A stretch of DNA of 57,654 bases from Arthrobacter sp. UNC362MFTsu5.1 (GTDB taxonomy: Bacteria; Actinomycetota; Actinomycetes; Actinomycetales; Micrococcaceae), in contig NZ_JMLE01000029.1 in assembly GCF_000685965.1 (NCBI RefSeq), positions 1 to 57,654 of the forward strand, written 5' to 3'. Below, in pieces: positions 18,706-27,092 of the stretch. The notes beneath the pieces were generated by a model. It was given only the letters and a program-made list of their open reading frames with translations. It was not told where the DNA came from and did not search any database. A program made the translations under genes and the position numbers. Every line of letters starts with the position of its first letter. The stretch's first letter is position 1.

Positions 18706-20544
18706 CTACGGGGTGGTGATGCTGCTGTTCGGGGCGGCATTCTTGGTGCCGGCCAGTGCGGTCCAGCGCTGGCGGAGGGCGTACGCGGCGGGCTTGGGCC
18801 GGCGGTCGCGGGTGAAGACGCCCTTCTTGTTGCCGTCCACGCGCATGATGCCGTTGGACGTCTGGAAGTCCGCGAAGTTCCAGACCTGCTCGCCCACCAT
18901 GGCGTCCACCCGGTCGAACACCCGGTGGTACATGGATAGGAAGGCGGCCTGGTATTCCTCGCTCCAAGGCTGCTCATAAATGGAGTGGAAGCCGGGCATG
19001 GTGTCCGGGCCGTACTCGGTCATGATCATGGGTTTGCCGTACTTGGCTTCCCATTCGCGCAGTTCCTTTTCCAGGACCTGTTCCGCTGTTTCGAGGTCCC
19101 CGTTGTTCAGGTACCAGCCGTAGTAGCGGTTGAGCATGATGACGTCGAAGAGGTCCCCGAGCAGTTCCTTGTCCGGGGTGTCGAACATGACGTTGACGTA
19201 GCCCACGGGGCGGGTGGGGTCCAGCTCGCGGGTCAGTTCCGCCAGGGGCTGGAAGTACTCGCGTGCGCCTTCCTCGGAACCGTTGGGTTCGTTGGCGATG
19301 GACCAGATGACCACGGACGGGTGGTTCTTGTCCCGGGCCACGAGTTCGGTGATCGCCTGCCGGTGGTTGGCCGCCGTATTGGCGTCCACGCCCCCGTCCT
19401 CGTAGGTCTTCTTGGCGATGCCGCCAAAGACGGCGCCGAAGCCGAGGTGGAGGCCCACAGCCGCGGTTTCGTCGATGACCACAATGCCGTGGCGGTCGGC
19501 GAACTCCATGACTTCCTCGGCGTAGGGGTAGTGCGAGGTGCGGAACGAGTTGGCGCCCACCCAGTCCAGGAGCTGGAAGTCGTTGACCATCTGGGCGTTG
19601 CTGTTGCCCTTGCCGACCGTGACGTGGTCCTCGTGCATGCCGAAGCCGGTGAAGTAGAAAGGCTCGCCGTTGATCAGGAATTCCTTGCCGCGGACCTCCA
19701 CGGTCCGGACGCCGACGGGCAGCGTGTAGCTGTCCAGCAGCCGGCCGCCTTCGCGGATTTCGGCGGTCAGGCTGTAGAGGTAGGCGGCGCCGGGCTGCCA
19801 GAGCACGACGTCGTTGATCACCAGCGCGCCGCTGGCGCCGTCCGCACGGGAAACCTCGACGCCGTCGGCGTCCTTGAGCGTAACGGTCACCGTTTCGCTA
19901 CCCGTCCCGCCAGCGGTGGTGCCTGCCGTCGCGATCGTGTAGTCCACCGTGCCGGTGGGGCCGTCGAAGCCGGTGACCACCGTGATGTCGTCCACGGTGA
20001 CCGCCGGGGTGCTGTACAGCCAGAGGCTGCGGTGCAGGCCGGCGTAGTTGTAGAAGTCGTGGAGGTAGCTCTGCTGGCGTCGGCCGTCTTCCGTGACGGT
20101 GATGCTGCCCGGCGGAATGGTGGCCTGGGTGAGCTCGTTGTTGACGGAAACCGTGAGCCGGAATGTCTTGCCCGGAGTGACGTGGTCCGTGATGTCCGCG
20201 CTGAACGGCATGTAGCCGCCGGTGTGCCGGGCCACGAGGATCCCGTCCACCCACACCATGCCCTCGTGCGTTGCCGAGTCGAGGCGGAGGTGGATGCGCT
20301 CCCCTGCCCAGCCGCGCGGGACGCGGACTTCGCGCTGGTACCAGACGTAGCCCACGTGGTCGCGGATGGCTTTGTCCGGGAAGACGTCGTTGTAGCTGGC
20401 GGGGACGCCCATTTCCAGCCCGGTGTCCAGGGGCGCCTTGAACCATTCCTCGCGGTGGCCGGCGCGGTCAAAGTCCACCTTGAAAGCGTAGAGGCCGTCG
20501 AGGTTGACCAGTTCGCGCGTTTCGCTGGCTTGGGGCTTCAGCAT
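18706..20544 (-). CDS. uidA: Beta-glucuronidase, GH2
   Basis: Glycoside hydrolase family 2 enzyme of 612 residues (E. coli UidA has 603). It hydrolyses beta-D-glucuronides to glucuronate in the cytosol; there is no signal peptide. Seen: sugar-binding N-terminal domain with GYVWYQREVRVPRGW, TSHYPYAEEVMEFADRHG, acid/base Glu in SIANEPNG (about 417) and nucleophile Glu in MTEYGPDTMPGFHS (about 507). The Asn in NEP and the YGPDT context fit glucuronidase rather than beta-galactosidase. Its own LacI-controlled promoter lies just upstream. It leads the operon uidA-transporter-manD-fusion. Confidence 0.93.
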   Translation of the reverse strand: MLKPQASETRELVNLDGLYAFKVDFDRAGHREEWFKAPLDTGLEMGVPASYNDVFPDKAIRDHVGYVWYQREVRVPRGWAGERIHLRLDSATHEGMVWVDGILVARHTGGYMPFSADITDHVTPGKTFRLTVSVNNELTQATIPPGSITVTEDGRRQQSYLHDFYNYAGLHRSLWLYSTPAVTVDDITVVTGFDGPTGTVDYTIATAGTTAGGTGSETVTVTLKDADGVEVSRADGASGALVINDVVLWQPGAAYLYSLTAEIREGGRLLDSYTLPVGVRTVEVRGKEFLINGEPFYFTGFGMHEDHVTVGKGNSNAQMVNDFQLLDWVGANSFRTSHYPYAEEVMEFADRHGIVVIDETAAVGLHLGFGAVFGGIAKKTYEDGGVDANTAANHRQAITELVARDKNHPSVVIWSIANEPNGSEEGAREYFQPLAELTRELDPTRPVGYVNVMFDTPDKELLGDLFDVIMLNRYYGWYLNNGDLETAEQVLEKELREWEAKYGKPMIMTEYGPDTMPGFHSIYEQPWSEEYQAAFLSMYHRVFDRVDAMVGEQVWNFADFQTSNGIMRVDGNKKGVFTRDRRPKPAAYALRQRWTALAGTKNAAPNSSITTP

Positions 20545-20631
20545 CTGGAGGTCCTATCGCGTCTTTGCGGTCTGTGCCGGGAGGAGGATTCTGGGGAGTC
20601 CGGCGGTGCGCCGGTCTTTGCTCTTGTTGTA

Positions 20632-20670
20632 ATCCTAATCACTTGGCAATCAAATGGCAAGCGGTTGCCA
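20632..20670 (-). promoter_or_regulatory. uidA promoter with LacI-type operator
   Basis: On the minus strand, -35 TTGCCA (20660-20655), a 17-base spacer and -10 TAGGAT (20637-20632). The -35 is part of the palindrome TGGCAAGCGGTTGCCA at 20655-20670, one base off perfect symmetry. Binding of the linked LacI regulator there would block RNA polymerase. The untranslated leader would be about 80 bases. Assigned by eye. Confidence 0.65.
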
Positions 20671-20697
20671 TAATATTTGTTGAAAGTTCATTAAACA

Positions 20698-20737
20698 CCG
20701 CTGCCCGGGTCCCGGGGATCCGGGAGCCGGGCAGCGG
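20698..20737 (-). terminator. Terminator hairpin after the uxaC-uxuB unit
   Basis: An 11-bp perfect stem, CCGCTGCCCGG (20698-20708) pairing with 20727-20737, with an 18-base GC-rich loop that can itself fold. On the minus strand it is followed by the T-rich TGTTTAATGAACTTT. It lies between the fructuronate reductase stop and the uidA promoter, so uidA is a separate transcription unit. Confidence 0.7.
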
Positions 20738-20752
20738 CGCGTGCGGAGGACG

Positions 20753-22186
20753 CTAACGGGAGACAGCCAGCTCCCCGAACGTTCCGCACAGGTCTTCGAT
20801 CAGCTCAACGACGGCGCCGTCCCCGGCCAGGACCGGATCCACGATGTCCAGCAGGGCGCGGATCCGTTCGGTGCCGTCGAGCAGGTTGGCCGCGGCCACG
20901 GCCTCAGCCAGGGGATCCTGGAACGCGGCGGCGGCCGCGCTGTAGTCCATCCAGGCGGCAATCATGAGGGCGGCGGCCGCCCCGGTCCTGCCGGCGGCAC
21001 GCTCGGCCTGCAGCACCGGAACGGCGCGCATCCGGAGCTTGGTGCTGCCGTCCATGGCGATCTGCGCGAGGTGGTGGGCGATCCTGGCGTTGCTGAAGCG
21101 TGCCAGCAGGGCGGCACGGTACTCCGGGATTTGCAGCTCGGCGGCGTTTCCGCCCGGCCCGGAGAGGTTCGCCTCGGCTTCGTCCCAGAACTTTTCCACG
21201 GCCCGGAGGCACATTGGATCCGCCAGGGCCTGCGCCACGGTGGTGTGGCCGCGGAGCTGGCCCGCGTACGCCAGCAGTGAGTGCGCGCCGTTCAGGAGCC
21301 ACAGCTTGCGGTTCTCGTACGGCTCGATGTCGGCCACGAAGACCGCGCCTGCGTCCTCCCAGCGGGGACGGCCGGCGGGGAAATCCCCGCTAAGCACCCA
21401 GTTGGCGAAGGGTTCGGCAACCACGGGCGAAGTGTCCCGGTAGCCGCACGCGGCCTGGACGGCGGCGACATCCGCCTCCGTGGTGCGCGGCGTGATGCGG
21501 TCCACCGAGGTGCTGACGAAGCTGATGTTGGCATCGATCCAGTCGCCGAGGCCCGCATCCCATGCGCCGGCCATGCCCACCACGGCGTTGTGCGCCACGG
21601 TGCCGTTGTTGGAGAGGTTGTCGCAGCAGACCACGGCCAGCGGTCCCGCTCCGGCAGCCCGGCGGGCGGCGAGGGCCAGCACCAGCCGGCCCAGCGGCGT
21701 CGTCGGGAATCCGTTGCCGGCCAGCAGCGAAAGGTCAGCGACGACGTCGGGCGCCTTGGCGTCGAGGTGCCCGTCCGCGCCGAGCCGGTAGGCCGCTTCG
21801 GTGATGGTCAGGGTGACGACGGCCGTGGCCGGAGCCGCGATCAGCTCCGCCAGGCGCTGGACGTCGGCGCCGTCGATGGCCTCCACGATGCTGCTGACCA
21901 CGGCGAAGGTGTCGCCGCCGTCGGCCCGTTCCACCACGGTGTACAGCCCGTCCTGTTCGGCCAGGGCCAGCGCGGCATCGGGGCGGCGGCCGGTGAAGGC
22001 GGCGATGCCCCAGTGCGCGGCGTCCGACGCCTGGTGGGTGTACCAGGCCTGGTGCGAGCGGTGGAAGGCGCCCAGCCCGAGGTGGACGATGCGTACGGGC
22101 GCTTTGGCGGACGGGCGCAGGCGGCGGTTCAGCCGCGGCAGGTCCACAGCTTCTACGGCCGCTTCAGGTTGCAGTTCGGTGCTCAC
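20753..22186 (-). CDS. uxuB: Mannitol dehydrogenase-family fructuronate reductase
   Basis: Protein of 477 residues in the long-chain mannitol dehydrogenase family. Seen: the NAD-binding VRIVHLGLGAFHRSHQAWYT near the N-terminus, FTGRRPDA, and the catalytic helix region WLLNGAHSLLAYAG, where the conserved Lys of this family (K in EPYENRKLWLLNG) precedes the Asn/His pair. The length and its position beside uxaC and manD point to D-fructuronate reduction to D-mannonate; tagaturonate or mannitol are alternatives. The start is GTG 22186, overlapping the uxaC stop (GTGA). A longer reading frame extends 5' but that part lies within uxaC and is not used. Confidence 0.87.
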   Translation of the reverse strand: MSTELQPEAAVEAVDLPRLNRRLRPSAKAPVRIVHLGLGAFHRSHQAWYTHQASDAAHWGIAAFTGRRPDAALALAEQDGLYTVVERADGGDTFAVVSSIVEAIDGADVQRLAELIAAPATAVVTLTITEAAYRLGADGHLDAKAPDVVADLSLLAGNGFPTTPLGRLVLALAARRAAGAGPLAVVCCDNLSNNGTVAHNAVVGMAGAWDAGLGDWIDANISFVSTSVDRITPRTTEADVAAVQAACGYRDTSPVVAEPFANWVLSGDFPAGRPRWEDAGAVFVADIEPYENRKLWLLNGAHSLLAYAGQLRGHTTVAQALADPMCLRAVEKFWDEAEANLSGPGGNAAELQIPEYRAALLARFSNARIAHHLAQIAMDGSTKLRMRAVPVLQAERAAGRTGAAAALMIAAWMDYSAAAAAFQDPLAEAVAAANLLDGTERIRALLDIVDPVLAGDGAVVELIEDLCGTFGELAVSR

Positions 22187-23589
22187 AGTTTGAAGACCCT
22201 TCGGGGCGAGCCGTCGACGAGGTCGACGATCAGTTCGTGGGCGCGGTCCTCGCTGACGCGGTGCTCCGCTACCAGGCGGGCCAGGAAGGAGGCCTCGATC
22301 CGGCGGGAGGCGTCGTGGCGGGCGGGGATGGAGCAGAACGCGCGGGTGTCGTCGATGAAGCCGGACGAGCGGGAGAAGCCGGCGGTCTCGGTGACCGCCG
22401 AGCGGAAGCGCAGCATGGCGTCCGGGGCGTCCAGGAACCACCACGGGGCGCCGAGGTACACGGACGGATAGAAGCCGGCCAGCGGCGCGAGTTCGCGGGA
22501 GAACACGGTCTCGTCCAGGGTGAACAGCACCAGGTGGAAGTCCTTGGCGGTGCCGAAGTCCTGCAGCAGCGGGCGGATCGCCTCGGTGTAGTTGACGGCG
22601 AACGGGATGTCGTGGCCGGTGTCCGCGCCGTAAGTGTTGAAGGTGGGTTCGTGGTGGTTGCGGTACGAGCCCGGGTGGATGGTCATGACCAGGCCGTCTT
22701 CCACGGACATCCGCGCCATCTGGTACATCATGTGGGCTTCGAAGTCTTCGCGGTCCTGCGCCGTGGCCTGGCCGGAGCGGGCCCGGTCAAACAGCTTTGC
22801 CGCATCGCCGGCGTCAAGCTTGAGCGTTGACGGCGTGCGGACGCCGTGGTCCGCGGAAACTGCGCCGTGCTCCACGAAATAACGACGCCGGTTTTCCAGC
22901 GCGGTGATATACCCGGCATAGCCGGTGCCGCCGTCGCCCGCTGCCGCGATGAGGCGGTCAACGTTGGCGGACCACGCGGGGTGGGCGATGTTCAGGTATT
23001 GGTCCGGCCGGAACGTGGGCAGGACGCGGCCGTGGAAGGTGGGGTCGTCGGCGATTGCCTTGTGGCTGGCCAGGCTGTCCAGGGGATCATCGGTGGTGGC
23101 CAGGACCTCGATGTTGAAGTCCTTGAAGAGCTGGCGCGGTCGGAAGCCCGGTTCCAGCAGCTTGGCGGAAATCGCGTCGTAGCTGGCATCGGCGGTCTCG
23201 GCGCTGATCTCCAGCTGGAGGCCGAACACGCTGTCGAACTGCGTGCGGAGCCAGTAGCCGGAGGCGGTGCCTTCGAACAGCGGCCAGGCCTTGCAGAACT
23301 CGTGCCAGACGGCGCGGGAGTCCGGCTGGGTGGTATTGGAGTCCCGCAGCCGGTCCAGCGGAACGCCGCTGGCGTGGATCAGGCGGGTGACGTAGTGGTC
23401 CGGGCTGACCAGCAGCGCTGCCGGGTCCGGGAAGGGGGTGTTGTGCTCGATGACAGCGGCGTCAACGTGCCCGTGCGGGGAAATGATGGGGAGGTCCTGG
23501 ACGCGCTGCAGGAGGTCGCGCGCAATGCTGCGCGTTCCGGGATCCGCGGGCAGGAGCCGGTCTGGGTTGGCGGCAATCGACTGTGACAT
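22183..23589 (-). CDS. uxaC: Glucuronate isomerase
   Basis: Uronate isomerase of 468 residues (E. coli 470), amidohydrolase superfamily, converting D-glucuronate to D-fructuronate (also galacturonate to tagaturonate). Seen: the metal-binding SPHGHVDA near residue 38, VSPDHYVTRLIHASGV, and MTIHPGSYRNHHEP. The ATG has no recognisable Shine-Dalgarno and lies about 6 bases from a possible -10, which suggests a leaderless mRNA. It is the first step after glucuronide hydrolysis. It is followed by uxuB with a 4-base overlap. The regulator gene lies just upstream. Confidence 0.93.
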   Translation of the reverse strand: MSQSIAANPDRLLPADPGTRSIARDLLQRVQDLPIISPHGHVDAAVIEHNTPFPDPAALLVSPDHYVTRLIHASGVPLDRLRDSNTTQPDSRAVWHEFCKAWPLFEGTASGYWLRTQFDSVFGLQLEISAETADASYDAISAKLLEPGFRPRQLFKDFNIEVLATTDDPLDSLASHKAIADDPTFHGRVLPTFRPDQYLNIAHPAWSANVDRLIAAAGDGGTGYAGYITALENRRRYFVEHGAVSADHGVRTPSTLKLDAGDAAKLFDRARSGQATAQDREDFEAHMMYQMARMSVEDGLVMTIHPGSYRNHHEPTFNTYGADTGHDIPFAVNYTEAIRPLLQDFGTAKDFHLVLFTLDETVFSRELAPLAGFYPSVYLGAPWWFLDAPDAMLRFRSAVTETAGFSRSSGFIDDTRAFCSIPARHDASRRIEASFLARLVAEHRVSEDRAHELIVDLVDGSPRRVFKL

Positions 23590-23595
23590 AGATCA

Positions 23596-23635
23596 ATGGT
23601 CCGGGTTGCCAAGGGCATTTGTCAACCGGTTGCCA
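23596..23635 (-). promoter_or_regulatory. LacI-type operator and likely leaderless promoter of uxaC
   Basis: TGTCAACCGGTTGCCA at 23620-23635 is a near-perfect palindrome of the regulon type. Read on the minus strand its end gives TTGACA (23625-23620), an ideal -35, followed after 18 bases by GACCAT (23601-23596). The uxaC ATG is at 23589, so transcription would start at or next to the start codon. The half-site GGTTGCCA at 23605 adds a possible auxiliary contact. Confidence 0.6.
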
Positions 23636-23654
23636 TAAATTGCCATTAAGTTGC

Positions 23655-23705
23655 GGGGTGGCCGGGCGGCCGGGGTGGCAGGGCTGCCCGGGTGGCGGGG
23701 CTGCC
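23655..23705. repeat. Three 17-bp GC-rich tandem repeats
   Basis: Exact period of 17 bases: GGGGTGGCCGGGCGGCC (23655-23671), GGGGTGGCAGGGCTGCC (23672-23688), CGGGTGGCGGGGCTGCC (23689-23705), differing at two to four positions. It lies directly after the LacI stop and before the uxaC operator. Each unit contains small inverted arms (GGC...GCC), so it could fold and help terminate the regulator transcript. A slippage-generated minisatellite is the simplest explanation. Confidence 0.75.
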
Positions 23706-23710
23706 CGGCC

Positions 23711-24772
23711 TCAGCCCGCGGGGAGGAGCCGTCCGCTGGAGCCCCGCAGCACCAGCTCCGTTTCGACGCGCAGCGTCCCCGCCGGCTCCCCCGTGCCGTG
23801 GAGCAGGTCAAGGAGCAGGGTGGTGGCACCGGAGCCGCACTCCCCCAGCGGCGAGCGGACGGTGGTGAGCGGCGGCGTGGTGAAATCCGCCCCGAAGATG
23901 TCGTCGAAGCCCACGATGCTGATCTGGTCCGGCACCACCATGCCCGCTGCCTGGAGCTCCTGCATGAGTCCGATGGCCAGGAGGTCGTTGTAGGTCAGCA
24001 CGGCCGTGGCACCGCTGGCCCGGACGTCGCGCGCCACCTGCCTGCCGCCGTCGACCGTTGGTTTGCTGGATTCGAGTCTGACGGCCTCAAGCCGCGACCA
24101 CTCGCAGGCGGCCTGCACACCTTCCCAGCGGCGGGCGGACATCCAGGACTGCGGGGGCCCGGCAACAAAGGCGACCTTGTGGTGGCCGTTGGCGGCCAGG
24201 CTGCGGACGGCCTCGCTGATGCCCTTGTTCACGTCGGGCACCACGCACGGCACGCCGTCGACCTCGCGGTTGATGACCACCACCGGCTTGTCGCGGGCGA
24301 GGGCGCGGATGTCGTCGTCGTCCATGCGCGGGCTGGCCAGGATCAGGCCGTCCACGGTGGCCATCATGCGGCGGGCTGCCGTCAGCTCGGTGACGGCGGA
24401 CTCGGCGGATTCGGCGAGCACCAGGGTGTAATCCCGCACCGTGGCGGTGGTTTCCGCGCCGCGGATGATGTCGAAGAAGGTGGGGTTGGTGATGTCCGCA
24501 ACGATCAGGCCGAAGGTGTTGGTTCGGCCGGTGGGCAGGGCCCGGGCGAACGGGTTGACCTGGTAGTTCAGCTCCGCGGCGGCGTCCTCGATGAGTTTCT
24601 GTGTCTTGGCGCTGACCCGGCCCGGTTTGCTGAGCGCACGGGAAACCGTGGACGGATTGACGCCGGCAACCTTCGCAATGTCGTAGATCGTAGCGTTGGA
24701 CTTGCCGTCGCGGGCGTGCTTTTTGGCCGGAGCTGTTGGTGCGGCAGCGTCCGGCGTCTTGGGTTCAGTCAC
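23711..24772 (-). CDS. LacI-family transcriptional regulator (glucuronate locus)
   Basis: Repressor-type protein of about 353 residues. Helix-turn-helix: TIYDIAKVAGVNPSTVSRAL, followed by the hinge helix region NPFARALPTGRT and a periplasmic-binding-protein-like sensor domain (FGLIVADITNPTFFDIIRGA, then SIVGFDDIFGADFTTPPLTT). An earlier in-frame start at 24832 would run into a palindromic repeat; GTG 24772 (GGAG just upstream) is preferred, though not certain. It is placed directly upstream of uxaC on the same strand and is the natural candidate to bind the TGGCAACCGGTTGCCA sites. The effector is probably a uronate or a pathway intermediate (inference). Confidence 0.87.
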   Translation of the reverse strand: MTEPKTPDAAAPTAPAKKHARDGKSNATIYDIAKVAGVNPSTVSRALSKPGRVSAKTQKLIEDAAAELNYQVNPFARALPTGRTNTFGLIVADITNPTFFDIIRGAETTATVRDYTLVLAESAESAVTELTAARRMMATVDGLILASPRMDDDDIRALARDKPVVVINREVDGVPCVVPDVNKGISEAVRSLAANGHHKVAFVAGPPQSWMSARRWEGVQAACEWSRLEAVRLESSKPTVDGGRQVARDVRASGATAVLTYNDLLAIGLMQELQAAGMVVPDQISIVGFDDIFGADFTTPPLTTVRSPLGECGSGATTLLLDLLHGTGEPAGTLRVETELVLRGSSGRLLPAG

Positions 24773-24819
24773 GGCTCCATCGTAGTGCGGCACGGCAACA
24801 AACAGCGGGACGGTTGCCA

Positions 24820-24954
24820 AACGCTCTCTCACTTTCCGTCCCTTTAACGCCGACGGTCTCTCACTTTCCGTCCCTTTAACGCCGACGGTCTCTCACTTTC
24901 CCCAGGACAGTGAGAGACCGTCCGCCTCGCGGCGCCGAAAAGTGAGAGAGCGTT
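24820..24954. repeat. Nested palindromic and tandem repeat element
   Basis: Outer arms AACGCTCTCTCACTTT (24820-24835) and 24939-24954 are perfect 16-bp inverted repeats. Inside, a 32-bp unit beginning TCTCTCACTTTCCGTCCCTT is present twice without a gap (24825-24856, 24857-24888), then a partial third copy (24889-24900). A second hairpin, GACGGTCTCTCACT (24884-24897) with 24909-24922, has a 14-bp stem. The element fills the gap between a Gfo/Idh/MocA stop and the LacI start. It can act as a terminator, and resembles dispersed palindromic repeats of Arthrobacter-type genomes (recalled, not checked). Confidence 0.85.
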
Positions 24955-24957
24955 GGG

Positions 24958-26124
24958 CTAGGAGCGTTCGGGGAACTTGCCTTCGTCCGCGATGCGCTTG
25001 TTAAGCTCGGCCAGGAACACGTCCTCGTCGAAGTCGAGGCCCACTTCGGTGCCGGTCCAGCTGGAGAGGTGGATGGCGTTGGCCAGGCGGACGCCGTTGA
25101 TGCCGTCCGATCCCGGAGCAAGCAGCGGGGTGCCGTCCAGGATGTTGGCGGCGAAGTTCTCCAGGACACCGGCGTGCTGGCCGCCCCAGACGGACTCGAA
25201 CTCGATGACTTCGGTGCTGTAGTACTCCTCGGGATTCAGCTCGCCCATGAAGAGCTTGCGGACATCGTCCATGTCCATGGCGTCGCTGAGGTCACGTTCG
25301 GGCTTCTTCAGGCGGGTCACCGTTGCGGTCTTGGAATTTTCGACGACGATCTTGCCCTGGTCGCCCAGGATCTCGAAACGGTCGGTGCCCACGATGTCAT
25401 GCGTGGCGGTGACGAAGACGCCGGTAGCGCCGTTGCCGTAGTCCACCACCGCGGTGACCTCGTCCTCCACGGCGATGTCGCGGCGGAAGCCGTAGGCAAC
25501 CTTGGAGTAGACGGACTTGGGGACGCCGCAGATCCACTGCCACAGGTCCAGCTGGTGCGGTGCCTGGTTGACCAGGACGCCGCCGCCTTCGCCGCCCCAT
25601 GTGGCGCGCCATTCGCTGGAGTTGTAGTACCCCTGCGGACGCCACCAGTTCGTGATGATCCAGTTGGTGCGGCGGATATCGCCGATCTCGCCGTTTTCGA
25701 CGATCTCCTTGAGCTTGCGGTACAGCGGGTTGTTGCGCTGGTTGAACATGATGGCGAAGGACAGCTCGGGCTTGCTCGCGGCAAACTCGTTGAGCTCCTT
25801 GACCTGCTTGGTGTACACGCCGGCCGGCTTCTCCACGAGGGCGTGGATGTTGCGCTTGAGCGTCTCGATGCCCATTTCGGGGTGCAGGAAGTGCGGCACG
25901 CAGGTGACGACGGCGTCCACGTCACCGCTTTCCAGCATGGCGATGTAGTCGTCGTAGAACGGCGCGTCCGGGTACGTGGCCGCGGCGGCTTCCTTTTTCG
26001 CCGGGTCGGTGTCGCAGATGGCGCCGATCTCCATGTTCGGGACCATGCCGTCCGTGATGAACTTGGCGTATGCGCCGCCCTGCTGGCCCAGGCCGATGAT
26101 GCCGAGGCGTACTTTCTTACTCAT
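24958..26124 (-). CDS. Gfo/Idh/MocA-family oxidoreductase
   Basis: NAD(P)-dependent sugar oxidoreductase-like protein of 388 residues. Rossmann motif GIIGLGQQG near residue 9, catalytic-lysine signature EKPAGVYTKQ (the EKP motif of the family), and the C-terminal beta-sheet domain with WGGEGGGVLVNQAPHQLDLW. The ATG 26124 start is fixed by the Rossmann motif; the longer frame is excluded. Members oxidise or epimerise sugars, inositols or glycosides. It is coupled to the TIM-barrel gene just upstream (32 bases apart), and the pair lies directly downstream of an ABC transporter operon. The substrate is unknown; glycoside 3-oxidation is one plausible role. Confidence 0.88.
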   Translation of the reverse strand: MSKKVRLGIIGLGQQGGAYAKFITDGMVPNMEIGAICDTDPAKKEAAAATYPDAPFYDDYIAMLESGDVDAVVTCVPHFLHPEMGIETLKRNIHALVEKPAGVYTKQVKELNEFAASKPELSFAIMFNQRNNPLYRKLKEIVENGEIGDIRRTNWIITNWWRPQGYYNSSEWRATWGGEGGGVLVNQAPHQLDLWQWICGVPKSVYSKVAYGFRRDIAVEDEVTAVVDYGNGATGVFVTATHDIVGTDRFEILGDQGKIVVENSKTATVTRLKKPERDLSDAMDMDDVRKLFMGELNPEEYYSTEVIEFESVWGGQHAGVLENFAANILDGTPLLAPGSDGINGVRLANAIHLSSWTGTEVGLDFDEDVFLAELNKRIADEGKFPERS

Positions 26125-26155
26125 GTGCTGATTCTCCGTAGTCAGTCGGTGCGGT

Positions 26156-27016
26156 CTAGAAAAGGTTCGAGTGGCCCAGAGCCACGAGGTTGTCGTACGA
26201 AGTCTGCAAAGCGTCCCAGACGGTGCGGCCGTAGAGCTCGTCCTGCTCCACCAGCATGTACTTGGCGCCGGCAGCCTGCGCGGCGGGGATGATGGAGGCG
26301 AAGTCCAGGTTGCCTTCGCCCACTTCCGCGAACTGGACAACGTTCTTGAATTCGGCCATGAACCCCATGATGTCTCCGGAATCCAGCATGTCGAAGGAGG
26401 CTTCGGGCAGCTCGCCGATCCGGTAGTCCTTCAGGTGCACCATGGCGGTGCGGCCGGCGTACTTTTCCAGGGTGCGCACCGGGTCAAGCCCGCCGCGCTG
26501 CACCCAGTGCACGTCGATTTCCATGCCCATGGCCGGGGAGTTCTCGGCGATGATGTCCAGCATGTACTTGCCGTCGAACTTCGCGAACTCGATGTGGTGG
26601 TTGTGGTAGTACAGGCCCAGACCCTGCTCCTGCAGGCGCTCAGCGTATTCGTTGGCCTGCTTGGCGAAATCCACCACGGCACCGATCGACTTCATGGCCG
26701 GGAAGGGCAGCATGCCGATCCGCAGCAGCTTTGAGTCCAGCCGCTTGGCGTCGTCCACGATCTTGTCGAAGTGCTCGGCCAGGGAGTCACCAGGGCGGCC
26801 CTTGGGGGTCTCCGTCGCGACGGACAGCGCCGCGATGTCCATACCCAGTTCAGTCCGGGAGCGGTCCAGCTCGGCGACGTTCTCCGGGGTCATCGGGATC
26901 TGGGAAATCTCGACGGCGTTGTAACCGATCGCGCTGACCTTGCGGAGCGTCTCGAACGCCCCCACCTCGGCGAAGCTGTCTTTGAGCATCATCGCCTGTA
27001 CGCCAATTTTGGCCAC
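26156..27016 (-). CDS. TIM-barrel sugar isomerase/epimerase-like protein
   Basis: Protein of 286 residues, xylose-isomerase-like TIM barrel (AP endonuclease 2 family). Metal-site segments: LYYHNHHIEF, MEIDVHWVQRGG, MVHLKDYRIG and MLVEQDELYG, giving the usual Glu/Asp/His set. GTG start with a GGAGGA site. Paired with a Gfo/Idh/MocA gene, an arrangement known from inositol, ketosugar and glycoside-degrading loci. It could be an isomerase, an epimerase or a 3-keto-glycoside-cleaving lyase. Substrate not determined. Confidence 0.85.
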   Translation of the reverse strand: MAKIGVQAMMLKDSFAEVGAFETLRKVSAIGYNAVEISQIPMTPENVAELDRSRTELGMDIAALSVATETPKGRPGDSLAEHFDKIVDDAKRLDSKLLRIGMLPFPAMKSIGAVVDFAKQANEYAERLQEQGLGLYYHNHHIEFAKFDGKYMLDIIAENSPAMGMEIDVHWVQRGGLDPVRTLEKYAGRTAMVHLKDYRIGELPEASFDMLDSGDIMGFMAEFKNVVQFAEVGEGNLDFASIIPAAQAAGAKYMLVEQDELYGRTVWDALQTSYDNLVALGHSNLF

Positions 27017-27092
27017 TGTGTTCCTCCGTAATGTTCCGGACCCTCGAGGGCCGCTTTGCTGGTATTGCTGCTGCCGTGGCTGACGCCCGGTG

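Noticed and set aside
22187..22444. N-terminal extension of fructuronate reductase
   Set aside because: It overlaps uxaC coding sequence, while GTG 22186 makes a standard GTGA overlap and normal length.
24825..24900. Tandem 32-bp units that resemble CRISPR repeats
   Set aside because: The copies abut with no spacers, and there are no cas genes; it is part of a palindromic element.
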